DNA of 64,000 bases from Pollenia angustigena (lineage: Eukaryota > Arthropoda > Insecta > Diptera > Polleniidae), in assembly GCA_930367215.1 (NCBI GenBank), contig OV884057.1:110633284-110697283 (forward strand), given 5' to 3'. A program made the position numbers and the translations under genes. Position 1 is the stretch's first letter. Every line of letters begins with the position of its first letter. This document shows, in pieces, positions 22,492-33,611 of the stretch. The notes below the pieces were generated by a model. That model worked only from the letters and a program-made list of their open reading frames with translations, did no database searches and was not told the DNA's origin.

Positions 22492-22660
22492 TAGGGTGGG
22501 TTCGTCGCCATGCACCTTCTCAAATGAAAGATAAATAAAATACGTTTCCATAAATGCAAAAGCAACATCTTAAAATACCGTCCTTTTTTTTTGCGAAAAA
22601 ATTCGCATAAAGTTGATATTCATTTAAATTCAGAATAAGAAAGAAAATGTAGTATTGCTA
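22492..22660 (+). mobile_element. Left end of a TAGGGTG-group element
   Basis: GTGTACAT followed by TAGGGTGGGTTCGTCG matches the target and terminus of the other group members. The partner end was not found; the hAT at about 22660 may interrupt it. Confidence 0.35.
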
Positions 22661-23021
22661 ATAGTGTTTGTGTAGAAAATCATTAAAAAAAATGAAGTTC
22701 CCTGTTAGTCATCTTTCGAACACAAAAATATTACTGTTGTGATCAAACTCAACAAAAGATGTGAACATTTAATTCCGTTCGGTTTTTTTTTTTTTTTTTG
22801 AAAATCCACAAACTTCAATGTGTTCGGTTCGGCTCGTTAATGTTCGTCCATTTTGGCTGGTAAAAAAAACCAAACATTTTTTACAAAAACAAAATACACA
22901 CACGAAAAAAACATTATAGAACATTAAAATATAATGTTTGTTTACAGTATCACTACAATTGTTCTGTTTTTTAACGAAGAACCGAACATTTTTCGTAACA
23001 TTTCTTGAAAATAGTTACGAA

Positions 23022-23788
23022 CAGGGACCGAAAATAACAGTTATATTGGAATTTTAAAACAAAAAAAGCACATAGAAGAAAACATCGAAAAACTGATTCA
23101 AGTATACCATATTGTTTCTTATGCACTTGTCAATGATACAATATATTGATTTTTAAAATTTTGATTTTTAGTTTTTCGATCAAAAATAACAGTTATTTTT
23201 AAATTTATTTTTCGAGCAAAAATAAAAGTTTTTCTCTAAAGAAATGTACGTGATTTAATAATTTAGTTGAATTAAAATTTTTATTTTAATGTGTAACTTG
23301 TGTTCATACGGCTCATGTCTTATTGACAAGATTGCTACTTAAAGGCGAGAGGGACGAGGGGAAAAGAAACGAGTACATAGATGCATGTACTGTCTTTACG
23401 TTTTGCTTTCTTATTCGTTGTTTAATTTTGTTTTTGTTTTCAATATCAAATAAAACAAAATAAAAAACATGCCGTCTACATGACATGATTCATTTGAACG
23501 CCAATTCATGTTCAAAGAAGAAAAAGGAAGAATCTTGTCAATACGAAATGAGCCGTATGAACTCAGACTTCGTATCATTGGAATTTCTTATGCACATTAA
23601 AATACATAATTATTACAAGTCATCTAAATTATTAAAACACGTAAATTTCTTTAGCGAATAACTTTTATTTTTGCTCGACAAAATAAAAATTAAAAATAAC
23701 TGTTGTTTTTGATCGAAAAAATCAAAATCAAAAAATAACTGTTTTCATCTGACTTTTATGAAAAAAGGTATAACTTTTACGGTCCCTG
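23022..23788. mobile_element. Nested hAT element, 767 bp
   Basis: TIR CAGGGACCGAAAATAACAG / ..TTTTACGGTCCCTG with a perfect 8-bp TSD GTTACGAA (23014-23021, 23789-23796). Interior arms (TCAAAAATAACAGTTATTTTT) are also inverted. It contains a further MITE at about 23295-23570. Confidence 0.85.
23295..23570. mobile_element. Innermost MITE (GTTCATACGGCTCAT family)
   Basis: Inverted ends GTTCATACGGCTCATGTC and its complement near 23549-23567, with TATTGACAAGATT inside both. A one-ended relative occurs at 48300-48512 (AATCTTGTCAATAAGACATG). TSD unclear. Confidence 0.55.
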
Positions 23789-24034
23789 GTTACGAACGGT
23801 ATTAAGGGTTGTGTATGTCTACACAATCACTTAAAAAAAAGAGATATCGCTCCTGGGTGTGTGAGCCGAACGTTAAATAACGTACTGTTTATTTTCGAAC
23901 ACTGTTTTGTTACCTCGGATCCTTCTCATTTAATGAACTGTTTTGAGAACGAGCAGAATGGCCTTTACAAATTTATAAATGTAGCTTTTTAAATATTCGA
24001 ATGTATTGTCAAGCGATGTTATAACAGTTCAATG

Positions 24035-24085
24035 CAAGGCGAATTCATACAGGTGACCGCGTTTTTTTTTCAAGTATTCGCCTCG
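24035..24085. mobile_element. 51-bp remnant of a hAT MITE with both ends and TSD
   Basis: Begins CAAGGCGAATTCATACAGGT and ends GTATTCGCCTCG. Flanks GTTCAATG and GTTCAATA form a 7/8 TSD. The TIR is that of the MITEs at 26210-26434 and 45928-46222. Confidence 0.55.
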
Positions 24086-25263
24086 GTTCAATATTAAACA
24101 CTTATATATATATGTGTTCCTCTAACTCCCATTGGAGCATAGGGCGCCAAACACTTACTTATGTCATAAATATATTAAAAATTTTTTTTAAGTTTTCATT
24201 GAAAATTTTACCTTATAAACTAAAAATTGTTTTGAATACAGTTTAGACGAACTATTTATTTGTTAAGCTGTTATAACGTCTTTTCTTTTATTTTGAAACG
24301 TCATTTTATAACCTTCCAAAGCATAATTTACCTTCAATTTTAGGGGTGACTGGAACAACCCACTCGCACATATCACTCCTTCATAGCAACATAATCATAT
24401 CTCAAAAAACATCAAACTTGGCTAAATGCGATTAAAGTTTTCACAGATTTAATAAAATATATTTTTCTATAACTTCGGTTCTGTTTGAAATATAATGCTG
24501 AATTCTGTTTCACATATAAAGAAGGCTTAAGTGATTTAACATTTTTGATTTTTTGAGATATGACTATGTTGCAATAAAGGAGCGATATTCTCTTGTAAAA
24601 TTATAACTTTAGGCAGTGCTGCCAGATTTAGCATAGGCATTTTTTAAGTTCTATAAGTTGTAGGGATTTTTTGAAAAATGGAATGTGTATAGTACAAAAA
24701 TTTTAAGGACACTTTATTGTCATTTTCAAAAAATTATAAACCCCTATCGTGAATAAAATTTCTCTCGAAATGTATTCCGTTTTCACTTAAAAAACTCAAA
24801 ATTTCGAGGAAAAAAACAAACTAATGTTTTAGTCACGATAGGGAAATTCATTTTGCATCTGTACAAAAAACTTCCCATAAAACCACAAGCATTGCCCAGT
24901 TCACACAAAATCGGTTCTTATAAAATTCGAAGTTGGTAAAAGCTCGTTAACGTGAGCACCTCTTAAAAAGTTTTCTTTTTTTTTAATTTGGTAAATCGGA
25001 AAAACAAAAGGTTGATATTTTCTTTCAGTCTAAAAAAATTATTTAAATTATGAAAATGTCACAAAAATGTACTAAATTTTTAATTATAATCTTACCGAAT
25101 ATCTTGAAACTACGAAGATTTTTTTACCTTTGTAAATTTGTTCTTGTTCTTGTTAAAGTCACAAAAATTTATTTAAAAATTTACCGATTTAATCAGTAAG
25201 CAGAGTTGCAGAGTGGAGTGTGAACTCAACTATTGTAAATTTAATATTTATACAAATCTTTTA
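24086..25263. other. Intergenic region with one inverted-repeat pair
   Basis: 24380-24425 (CACTCCTTCATAGCAACATA, ATCATATCTCAAAAAA) is repeated in inverse at 24540-24592, suggesting a small foldback element of about 230 bp. The rest is AT-rich, with no gene recognised. Confidence 0.45.
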
Positions 25264-25729
25264 GTGGAAGGCCAATGTACGCGGCATGCGGCTGCGGGCG
25301 ATAATAGCATTGCCATTGTAAAAATGTTAGCATTGTTGAAAAAAATGTTCATACAAAAAAAAAAAGACACATCACAAAAATTAAGACTAGGTATTACTTG
25401 GAAAAGATGCCGCGCGGCAAAGTTGAATTTTTTCAACTTTTGTTTTAAGCCGCGTGAAGTAGACGTTGCCATACACACACATAATCATTTAACAAAAGAA
25501 ATTTAAAAAACATTACAATTGAAGTGGAAAAAAATCCAATTTGATAAGTAAATTCTTATTATGTTCAAATAAATCGTTTTTTTATAGATTGAACAATTTT
25601 TTACAGCTTATTCAACATTTGCCGCTTTAAAATGTGCCGCTTTCATTTGCCTTACAAAAAAATTTCAAGCGAAAAACTAAACAGCTGATCGCCGCCCGCA
25701 GCCGCATGCCGCTTACATTGGCCTTCCAC
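25264..25729. mobile_element. MITE with GC-rich ends, 466 bp
   Basis: TIR GTGGAAGGCCAATGTACGCG / CTTACATTGGCCTTCCAC, continuing as GGCATGCGGCTGCGGGCG in both arms. Flanks TTA and TAT do not give a clean TSD. A 97-codon ORF inside has no motif. Confidence 0.65.
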
Positions 25730-26209
25730 TATTTGCAACATTAAGATTAAAAAGCAAAATTTTACCACCCAATCTTTACCCACTTACAAATAACCAATGC
25801 CAATAACAGGTTTTTTTTATTGTCAGAAAACTGTGTACTTTTAATAAAAACAATTTTCTGGTCTTCCAAATACGGCATTCTTAAAGTTTTTATTGCTCCA
25901 TTTTAAATTTTAATGTTATAGTTTTAATTTAAATCTTTTTAATATGTATTTAATTATTTATTTTAATTATTCATTTCAACATTTATTTACAAACATACAT
26001 ACATAACATAAATTCATAAATTATATTATAAATAAAAATTTAATGTCAGAATTATTTATTTTCATAAGTTATTTTTATTGTATTAACCATTTTTATTTAA
26101 CGAGTGTTTAATGAATCAAATTTAAATTTATAAAGCTTCTTGCAGTATTTCACATACTTTTTTGCTTAAGCCTTTGCTTTGGTAAATATTGAAGCTATAT
26201 AACCATTGC
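25730..26209. other. AT-rich intergenic stretch
   Basis: No gene or repeat recognised; many TTTAAATTT-type runs. Confidence 0.4.
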
Positions 26210-26434
26210 CAAGGCCAATTCATCCCAAGTAATCTCGGTACTACAACAAGTACAACTCGTACAAAAACCACAAGCAATTTGTTTTTGTAAAATTAGTGTA
26301 CAATGTCAAAAACAGAAATAAAACAAAACAGAAACAAAGATAATAAAAGACAATAAACAAAATTTTGACATCCAACAGTGATTTTAGCTAATATCAGCAG
26401 GGCTTTTAAGACCACCTGTAATAAATTCGCCTTG
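26210..26434. mobile_element. hAT-type MITE, 225 bp (CAAGGCGAATT family)
   Basis: Ends CAAGGCCAATTCATCCCAAG / ..AATAAATTCGCCTTG, flanked by ACCATTGC and ACCATAGC (7/8 TSD). Confidence 0.65.
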
Positions 26435-26516
26435 ACCATAGCGAAAATAAAAATGGTTAAAATAATAAATAAAAATGCTTAAATTTTATATCTTCGTCAA
26501 AATATTGATTACCTAG

Positions 26517-26760
26517 CAGAGAACTGCAAAATCACTATTTTTCTTGATTTATTCATACGATCAAATTTACATTCACTCTTTGCTTGCAAAACAAAGTTCA
26601 ACGTTGGTAATTTTTACATCGTTTCGTACAAATTTGATTTTTGCATGTATTCGTTTTTGATTGAAAGTGCTTTGTTTGCATTTTTGTTGCGCACGCAATA
26701 TAACACAACTGTGTAAATTCAAAAGGAACACATTCTTATCCTTTGCATTCAAGTAGTCAT
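26517..26760 (+). mobile_element. One end of a hobo-like hAT element
   Basis: Starts CAGAGAACTGCA, identical to the hobo terminal 12-mer as I know it. The first ~240 bp match, inverted, 49008-49248. The opposite end was not found here. Confidence 0.55.
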
Positions 26761-26879
26761 TGTCCACTCGATGAGACGCTTTGTTAACATTAACAACAAT
26801 ATACCACTCAATAAGACGCTTTGTTAAAATTAACAACAATAAACACAACAATAACAAGAATACATTGTATATACAGAAC

Positions 26880-29800
26880 TACTGTACTTTTTAGGATGTA
26901 GTGCTCTTTTGTCGTGTACACACGTCTTTATGTTAAGTCCGTTGAATTTGTCCTAATTGTGGAAAATAAATTAAAATTAAAGTGTCCGTGCAGTTAAATA
27001 AAAAAATAATAATAAACAAAACAAATCAATTAATAAACTCAGCAATAAATCAAAACAATAATCAAACTAAAATTAAACAAACTGAACAACAAACAAACAA
27101 AACCAAAATTACAAACTCACTAATCTACAAAATTAACAACAAATCTGAGAAAAATAATAAACAAACAACCGCTTTAAAGCAATACAACAATAACAACATA
27201 AAAATACAAGCAACACAATAAACAACAATAATAAAAAAAAATAATTCATCAGTGATGGCCTCTTTTCGACGATGACCAGATCAGGGCTTTTATGGCCCTT
27301 TTTATGGCATTGTCTGTGTTCCTTTTTTTAACTGTCCTTACTTTTGTTAGTACGGATGTCTTTGTGTTAATCGTTGTTAAACTGTTTTGGTGATGATCAC
27401 CAAACAGTTTTTTTAACGACTTTTAACACAGTAGATATCGGTACTTTGCGTTTAATTTGAGTTTTTTTATGTTGTGATGAGAGGTCGGTTTAGAATCGAC
27501 TTTTGCAATATACGTGGGCTGAGAACGAATTTTTTCCCTGTTTATGCTCACGTTTGTCTCCACCGGCCGGATGTTTTCGCCTTATGTGAAACTCAGGTAT
27601 CTGAAAATTCCGATCCACTTGATTTTCAGATTCCTGGCTATCACCTTCTATCCCTCATTAATCTTCATCGGGGTCTTGCAATATACATACGCAATGAAGT
27701 TGTGTATCAATGCCAGCAATCAATGGGCATGTTTGATGCGGAATTTAACTGTCTTTGGGTTAAATTCAAAATCGATACACACTATTTACATTTCGGATTT
27801 CTTTACAGAAGTCCAAATGCGAGAAGGGATATTACCTTATCGGGCTTCGACTCCCTTTCCGACTCAATAGCGAAGATTCTTGAGAATTGTCCCGACAGTG
27901 AAATCGTTGTTGCTGGTGATTTTAATGTCCACAACCACCTCGCGCAACTGGTGAATAAACCAACACATATTCCATGTGTTGATGGGCACCAACACAATAC
28001 CCTTGAACTCTTTCTCTCTTCGCACCCTCAAAAGTACGAAGTTGAGGTTCTAGCACCTCTCGGCAATGCGGATCATTGCACCATTTCCGCCTCTTTTGCG
28101 TTCTCCGAACTTCGGAACGTTTCACGACGGGCTACGAAACGATCAATATTTGTTTACGGAAAAGCACGTTGGGCTCAGCTCAATGACTTTTTTCGGCATT
28201 TCAATTGGAAACTTTGTTTCCTGGACAGTGATGTCAATGCCATGGCGAAAATGGTTGAAAATGTAATAATGCTTGGAATGAAAATCTTCATTCCAGTTAA
28301 AAAAGCTTCGAATAAACCTCGATCCAAATCTTGGTTTAATCAGTCGTGCAAATCAGCAGTCAGATCCAGAGAGGAAGCATTCAGAAATTGGCATAAAAAT
28401 AAAAACGCTGATACTGAATTGCTACGCAAAATGGCAAGGGGTTCGTGTGCCAAAGTACTTAGACGGGAAAAAACTCTTCACGAGCAACGTCTTCGTACTG
28501 AAGATCTTGCTGCTCCCCGGGGTAGTAAACACTTCTGGTCATTCGTTAAAAGAGTAAGGGTTAATGCTAGTTCTTCAATACCAACTCTTTTAAAGGAAGG
28601 CTGATCATTCACGGACCCGGTTGATAAGGCTAATTGTTTTGCCGAATTATTTGCTAATAATTCTCACCTACCAGCTAGCAATCAACCACTACCCGAACTC
28701 GAAAAAGTATCCGTAATTATGCCTAGAATATTTTTTCGGGCTCGAGCTGTTAAAAGGGTTCTTGCGGATCTCGACATAAACAAGTCTCCTGGGCCGGATG
28801 GTATACCTGCACTGGTCTTGAAGCAGTGCTCTTCGACGCTAGCTCGTCCCTTAGCAAATCTTTTCAGCACTTAATACAGTGCCACGGAATTTTCAGTCTG
28901 CTGGAAAGTTGCTAACGTAACGCCAATTCCTAAAAAAGGAATGGCTAATAACCCTGAAAATTACCGCCCAATTGGAATTTGTTCGGCACTTTCCAAAGCT
29001 ATGGAGAGTATGGTAAATTCTTGTCAAATATTTAGAGTCAAACTACCTACTAAGCGACCGCCAGTATGGCTTTCGTAAGGGTCGCTCTACTGGAGACTTA
29101 CTAGCTCTGTTATCGGAAAAATGTTTCCGTTCCATTCACCATTTTGGCGAAAGTAAGGTAATTGCTTTGGATATTTCCAAGGCGTTTGACAGAGTCTGGC
29201 ATGGTGTACTCATGTCAAAACTTGCTGCATTTGGTGTCGGTGATAATTTCTCTCGATTTATATCGAGTTTTCTAAGAGATCGCACTATACGAGTTGTTAT
29301 AGATGGGGTTTCGTCAAACGAGTTCAAGATTCATTCAGGGGTGCCGCAAGGCTCCGTTCTTTCTCCTACTCTATTTCTTATCTTTCTAAATGACCTCCTT
29401 TGTCAAACTTCCAACCCTATCTCCTCTTTTGCAGATGACAGCAACCTTTGCTACTCGTACTCATTCAATTGCAGACCAAGCGTATCCGATGTCGGTGCTA
29501 TGAGGCAGAATATGAATGATACGCTTGGCCGAGACCTTGACATAATCTCGGAATGGGGTCGTGCGAATAGGGTAGATTTTAATGCCCGAAAACCCAATGT
29601 TGCGTGCTGACGCATAAACGCGCGACAAATCAGGGTGCCACATCTGTATTTATGGGTGGGATAATTATTGAGGAATCGGAATCTCTTGATGTTCTGGGCA
29701 TGAGGATACAATGTGATGTCCGATGGACAGAACATATATTCAAGGTGTCGAAAGAAGCATTAAAGTGCCTCGGTTCTCTAAGACGGTCTAAGATATACTT

Positions 29801-30404
29801 CACTCCATCTGATCTCCTTACCATTTATACCACCTATATCCGACCGCGTATGGAATACAACTCTCATGTGTGGGCCGGTGCTTCAAAGTCTATTTTGGAG
29901 CTTCTCGACCGCGTGCAGGAGAGGGCGAAGGTTCTCATTGGTGCCAGTAGATTATCCAATTCTATTGACTCCCTTGAGCACCGTCGCAATGTGGGTTGTA
30001 TTTGCCTGTTTTATTGTTACTACAATGGGATGTGTTCTGACGAAATTAGGGATCTGGTTCCCGAAATCCGTAAGTTTGTACGTAATGCACGTTTTTCCTC
30101 AAGAGCCCATCCTTATGTGGTCTATTGGCAGTTGAATCGTACAACGCATTACAGAGAGAATTCGTTTTTTTCCTGGACAGTTCGTATGTGGAATAACCTT
30201 CCTGCAGAAGTCTTCCCTCTCACTTACAACATGATTAAGTTTAAATCGAATGTTCACAAACACTACTCCCTCTATCCTCCTTCCCACAACCTATGTCATC
30301 CCCTGACTGCTGGTCCTAAAAGAAAAAAAAAATTGTTTGTAGCTACATATGTGCGTTTAGTTTCATTTCAATTTTTTTTTCTTGTACTACATAGCAACTG
30401 CTGA
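26880..30404 (+). mobile_element. Non-LTR retrotransposon (LINE), damaged
   Basis: An A-rich leader with a CAA/AAC-rich tract (about 26980-27240) and a short GC-richer 5' region precede an endonuclease-reverse transcriptase reading frame (27474-30404). No ORF1 with zinc knuckles was found. The leader ORF at 26982 opens with GTG and is low-complexity, so I do not count it. Boundaries are approximate because no TSD was located. The C-terminal part (SLDVLGMRI..., YIRPRMEYNSHVWAGAS) places it in the large jockey/CR1-like assemblage; the clade is unresolved. Confidence 0.7.
27474..30404 (+). pseudogene. LINE endonuclease / reverse transcriptase, broken by stops and frameshifts
   Basis: 27474-28604 encodes an APE-type endonuclease: FCNIRGL, ALCETQ, AGDFNVHN and NADHC carry the expected N, E, D-N and D-H residues. 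It continues into a basic linker (WFNQSCKSAVRSREEAFRNW). After a TGA at 28602 the RT follows: INKSPGPDGIPALVLK, TPIPKKG..NPENYRPI, a TAA at 28872, a frameshift near 29050, then YGFRKGRSTGDLL, ALDISKAFDRVWH, SGVPQGSVLSPTLFLIFLND and the catalytic FADD (near 29430). The frame shifts again near 29600, and the C-terminal domain runs to 30404. At least four lesions; not functional. It acts, when intact, in target-primed reverse transcription. Confidence 0.85.
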
Positions 30405-31726
30405 ATAAATACATGAGTAATAATTGCTTCATTTCTGGTTTTTTTGTTTGTATTTTTTTTTTTCTTTACCAAAACAATCATTGCCGCACCGAACACACAA
30501 ACATCTTTATTCAAAAACGAAGCTAACGATGGTATAAATAACAAAGCACGATGTGCATTATTTGAATGACTGCAAACCAGCAGCGAATGTTTGCGGTTGC
30601 GCAAGTTTGATTGTATGACCGCAAGCGAGTGTATATGTTGCTGTTCATTTAATGCGATTTTTTTGCAATTGCACAAAGCCGTTCTCTGTTACCTAGGCCT
30701 CAGGTACGAAAAGGTGAAAGGCATATTCCCCCACCACCAACTCTAATAAATAAATTTATTTGGATTTTAAGGAAAATAAATATTTGAAATATCACATTTC
30801 CAAGATTTTACATAAATTCCAGTTTTGAAAAAATACGAATCAAATTGCTTGACAAGCATGTTTTTATCATGATGAAAAAGTAGGTGGAATTACTACGCCT
30901 GAGGAAGATTTTTTCCTCTAGTATTGTTTATCAAGTCTTCTAGCAAAGTTTTGCTCGTGTTTACAAAATGTCCACGTTTTGTGTTGTGATGAGAGTTTGT
31001 CCAATTTTCAGTTCCAGCATTCCCGGAAATTAAATGCGGGATTCCCGGGACAATTTGAAGAAAGACTTTTTTTAAACTAGTAAATCTATGTGGAATTCGT
31101 CTCTTTAGTTGTTTTATTCAACAAAATGTTACCCCAATATTAAATTTCACTACAGTTTAAGGCTTATTAAGCTGAATTTTGAGAATGTGCTTTAAATTAT
31201 TGTGCTGGTAAATTATTCACGAAATTGTATATCTTGTATAAGTAAACTGTAATGGGCTGAATTTAACAACAATATTAATAAGTTTTGCGATTTAAGGCGT
31301 AGTAAAGTGCTTTACGAGCGTGTGTTTTAAATGGGGCGTATGAAAAATTAAGACTCGGTCTTCACAAAATCTAGTGGTGTGATTTTAAGTCATATAAAGG
31401 AATATGTTATGCTAAATTTCACCACAAAAGCATTATTCGTTACGCTTTTAGTCATTCTAACATGATTTCCGAGAGTGATCTTAATATGGGGCAGTCCGTG
31501 TATTCAGCCATCAATTAATGTTAGTTTTTGCTAATTTTTTAGGTAAGTTGTTCCTCATTTGCGTGCATACTTTTTTTTTCCTAATTAGACTATTCTGCTT
31601 GAATTCAATCCTAAGAGAACAAGAAACAATTTGACATCCAAACGGCAAAATCGACTTGAAATTACTGGGTATCCACTCGATTAATCGTTGTTCGATTAAT
31701 ATTAAGCTTTTCGATAAATATTAATA
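30405..31726. other. Intergenic region
   Basis: 30840-31000 holds a diverged part of the hAT MITE at 10833-11180 (GTCCACGTTTTGTGTTGTGA). A short CCCGG-rich inverted string occurs at 31015-31050 (TTCCCGGAAATTAAATGCGG). No gene supported. Confidence 0.4.
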
Positions 31727-32442
31727 AAGGGTGGTTAAATTGTAAGGACCGATGTTGAATGTAAACCACACCTAAACGCCAAGTTTTTTTCCGAATTTTA
31801 TTTGACATTTCTCTATTTCAGACTTACTCAATTTGAACCATGGAGAGATACACAATCCAACAATGGGCAGAATGGTGGCAAGAAATGGCAACAGTGGATG
31901 ATCAATTTTCGAAGAAAATCATCTTCAGTGATGAGGCACATTTTCACCTCAGTGGATTCGTCAATAAACAGAATTGCCGCATTTGGGCGAATGAGAATCC
32001 AAGAGTGATTGTCGAAAAACCAATGCACCCACAATATCGTGAGATGATAACGAACTTTTTACGGCCCGAATTGGAAGATATGGATGTGGACGATATGTGG
32101 TTTCAGCAGGACGGTGCCACTTGCCACACAGCTAACGAAACAATGGCTCTTTTGCGCAACAAATTCAATGGCCGTGTTATCTCACGTAATGGCGATGTCA
32201 ATTGGCCGCCAAGATCATGTGATTTGACACCGTTGGACTTTTTTCTTTGGGGTTATTTGAAAGAAAAGGTGTACGTCGATAAGCCAGCAACAATTCAAGA
32301 GCTAAAGGATGAGATAATTCGGCACATTAACGGCATAGAACCTCCATTATGCCTCAGGGTCATCGAAAATTTGGACCATCGGATGGAGGTGTGCCGCCGT
32401 GGTCGCGGCGCCCATTTGGCCGATATTTTGTTCCATACATAA
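31727..32442 (+). mobile_element. Tc1/mariner-superfamily element, internally deleted
   Basis: A left TIR-like start (GGGTGGTTAAATTGTAAGGA) follows a TA at 31725-31726, about 110 bp before the transposase ORF. I found no matching right TIR after 32442, so the right end is lost or strongly diverged. Confidence 0.6.
31840..32442 (+). pseudogene. Mariner/Tc1-type transposase, DD41D spacing, two in-frame deletions
   Basis: The 200-codon ORF has IFSDEAHFHLSG (first D), WFQQDGATCHTA (second D) and SCDLTPLDFFLWGYLK (third D). Exactly 41 residues separate the second and third D, the spacing of the DD41D (rosa) family. The start MERYTIQQ is the usual N-terminus, but it runs directly into WWQEMATVDDQFSKKI, so the helix-turn-helix DNA-binding half is gone. 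A second junction, PMHPQ-YREMITNF, lacks the usual VWCG...GIIGP..F stretch. Both losses keep the frame, so the ORF looks intact although it cannot encode a working transposase. Confidence 0.85.
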
Positions 32443-32674
32443 TTGAGTAATACCAATTAATTTTTCATCTCCATCATTAATTTTTTCACTACGGATTGAT
32501 AGCAGGAGCAAACGTTCTCGTGAAATTCACGATAGCAATTTGCCCTTTATGGGGAATGAAAATTTCATGGGAACAAAAATTTCACATCTTATTCCCGATA
32601 GGGATGACTGTCTTCTTCATAATTTTCATGGCTGGTTTATATAGAGGAGATGTGTATAGAAAAATTACATATGT
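32443..32674. other. Spacer between mariner remnant and group-X element
   Basis: A short ORF (32496-32702) has no motif. No feature recognised. Confidence 0.35.
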
Positions 32675-33025
32675 ATGTACATTAGGGTGGCAGCTATTTT
32701 GAAAAATGTCAAATTTCAAAAACTGCGCCCCACTATTTTTTACGCTTGGTTTAAATATTTAATGGTAAAAATTAGAGCCAAATCGGCCAACTCTAAACCT
32801 CGCCACACAGAGGTCAAAAGGTCAAATTCGTAATTTTTTCTCAAAAAAGTCATATAAAATACTTATTTTTCCTAATTTAACAATAAAAATTACTAAATAT
32901 ATTCTTTTTTAAAGTATTTTTGTTATTTTTTTGGCCAAGTTGTTTAGATATTATGTTTAAGTTTTTGTTAAGCTAATTGGGCCTAATGTAATAATGTAAA
33001 TAAAAAACCTTTTTTACATGTTTCT

Positions 33026-33066
33026 CCCAACGTTTCGTCAATTATTTGTTGACATCTTCAGGGGTT
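33026..33066 (-). ncRNA. Hammerhead-ribozyme-like motif
   Basis: - strand: AACCC-CTGAAGA-T-GTCAA-CAAATAA-TTGAC-GAAA-CG-TT-GGG. Helix II (GTCAA/TTGAC) is perfect, and CCC/GGG could form helix I flanking a UU cleavage dinucleotide. The one T between CTGAAGA and helix II departs from the consensus. Confidence 0.45.
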
Positions 33067-33611
33067 GTCTATTTAATATTTTTTTAAAATTTTTTATAAA
33101 AAACAATATATTATTACAAAATTAGAAAACAACAAAATAAATAAACTTACAATTACTAAAGGCTAGATTACACTATTATACTTTGTATTAATACATGTCA
33201 AAAACTCGAGTAATATGACAAAGTGTGATAGTGTGAATGCAATGTGTCACAAGTACTACGAAAAAAGTTTGACATCCCATACGACTTAATCGTTTTTTGA
33301 AAAATTTCTAAACAATAATACTTTTCATTGGATCAGGGTTGCATTTAAATAAAAGCAAACAAAAAAAAAAAACAAAAAAAAAAGTAAATTGCTGAAATAT
33401 TTGGTGCGTCCACAAAAAATTATTAAAATATACATATATTAAACAATCCGTGGTCGTAAAATTAGAAAAAATTTAATAATTTAAAAAAAATAACAAAATA
33501 TCAAAGTAAATTGCTGAAATATTTGGTGCGTGCAAAAAAATTAATGAAATACATATACATATATTAAGAATCTGTTGTCGTAAAATTATAACAAACTTAA
33601 TAATTTAAATA

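Larger units (their letters stand above)
22655..23904. mobile_element. hAT element, left end truncated, with two nested inserts
   Basis: The right end GTTTATTTTCGAACACTG (to 23904) and most of the interior match the complete 528-bp hAT at 61280-61807. The left ~75 bp are missing. It is interrupted at GTTACGAA by the hAT 23022-23788. Confidence 0.7.

Noticed and set aside
26982..27221. N/K/Q-rich ORF before the LINE
   Set aside because: Starts with GTG, is low-complexity AAC/AAT-rich sequence and lacks ORF1 motifs; more likely leader sequence.
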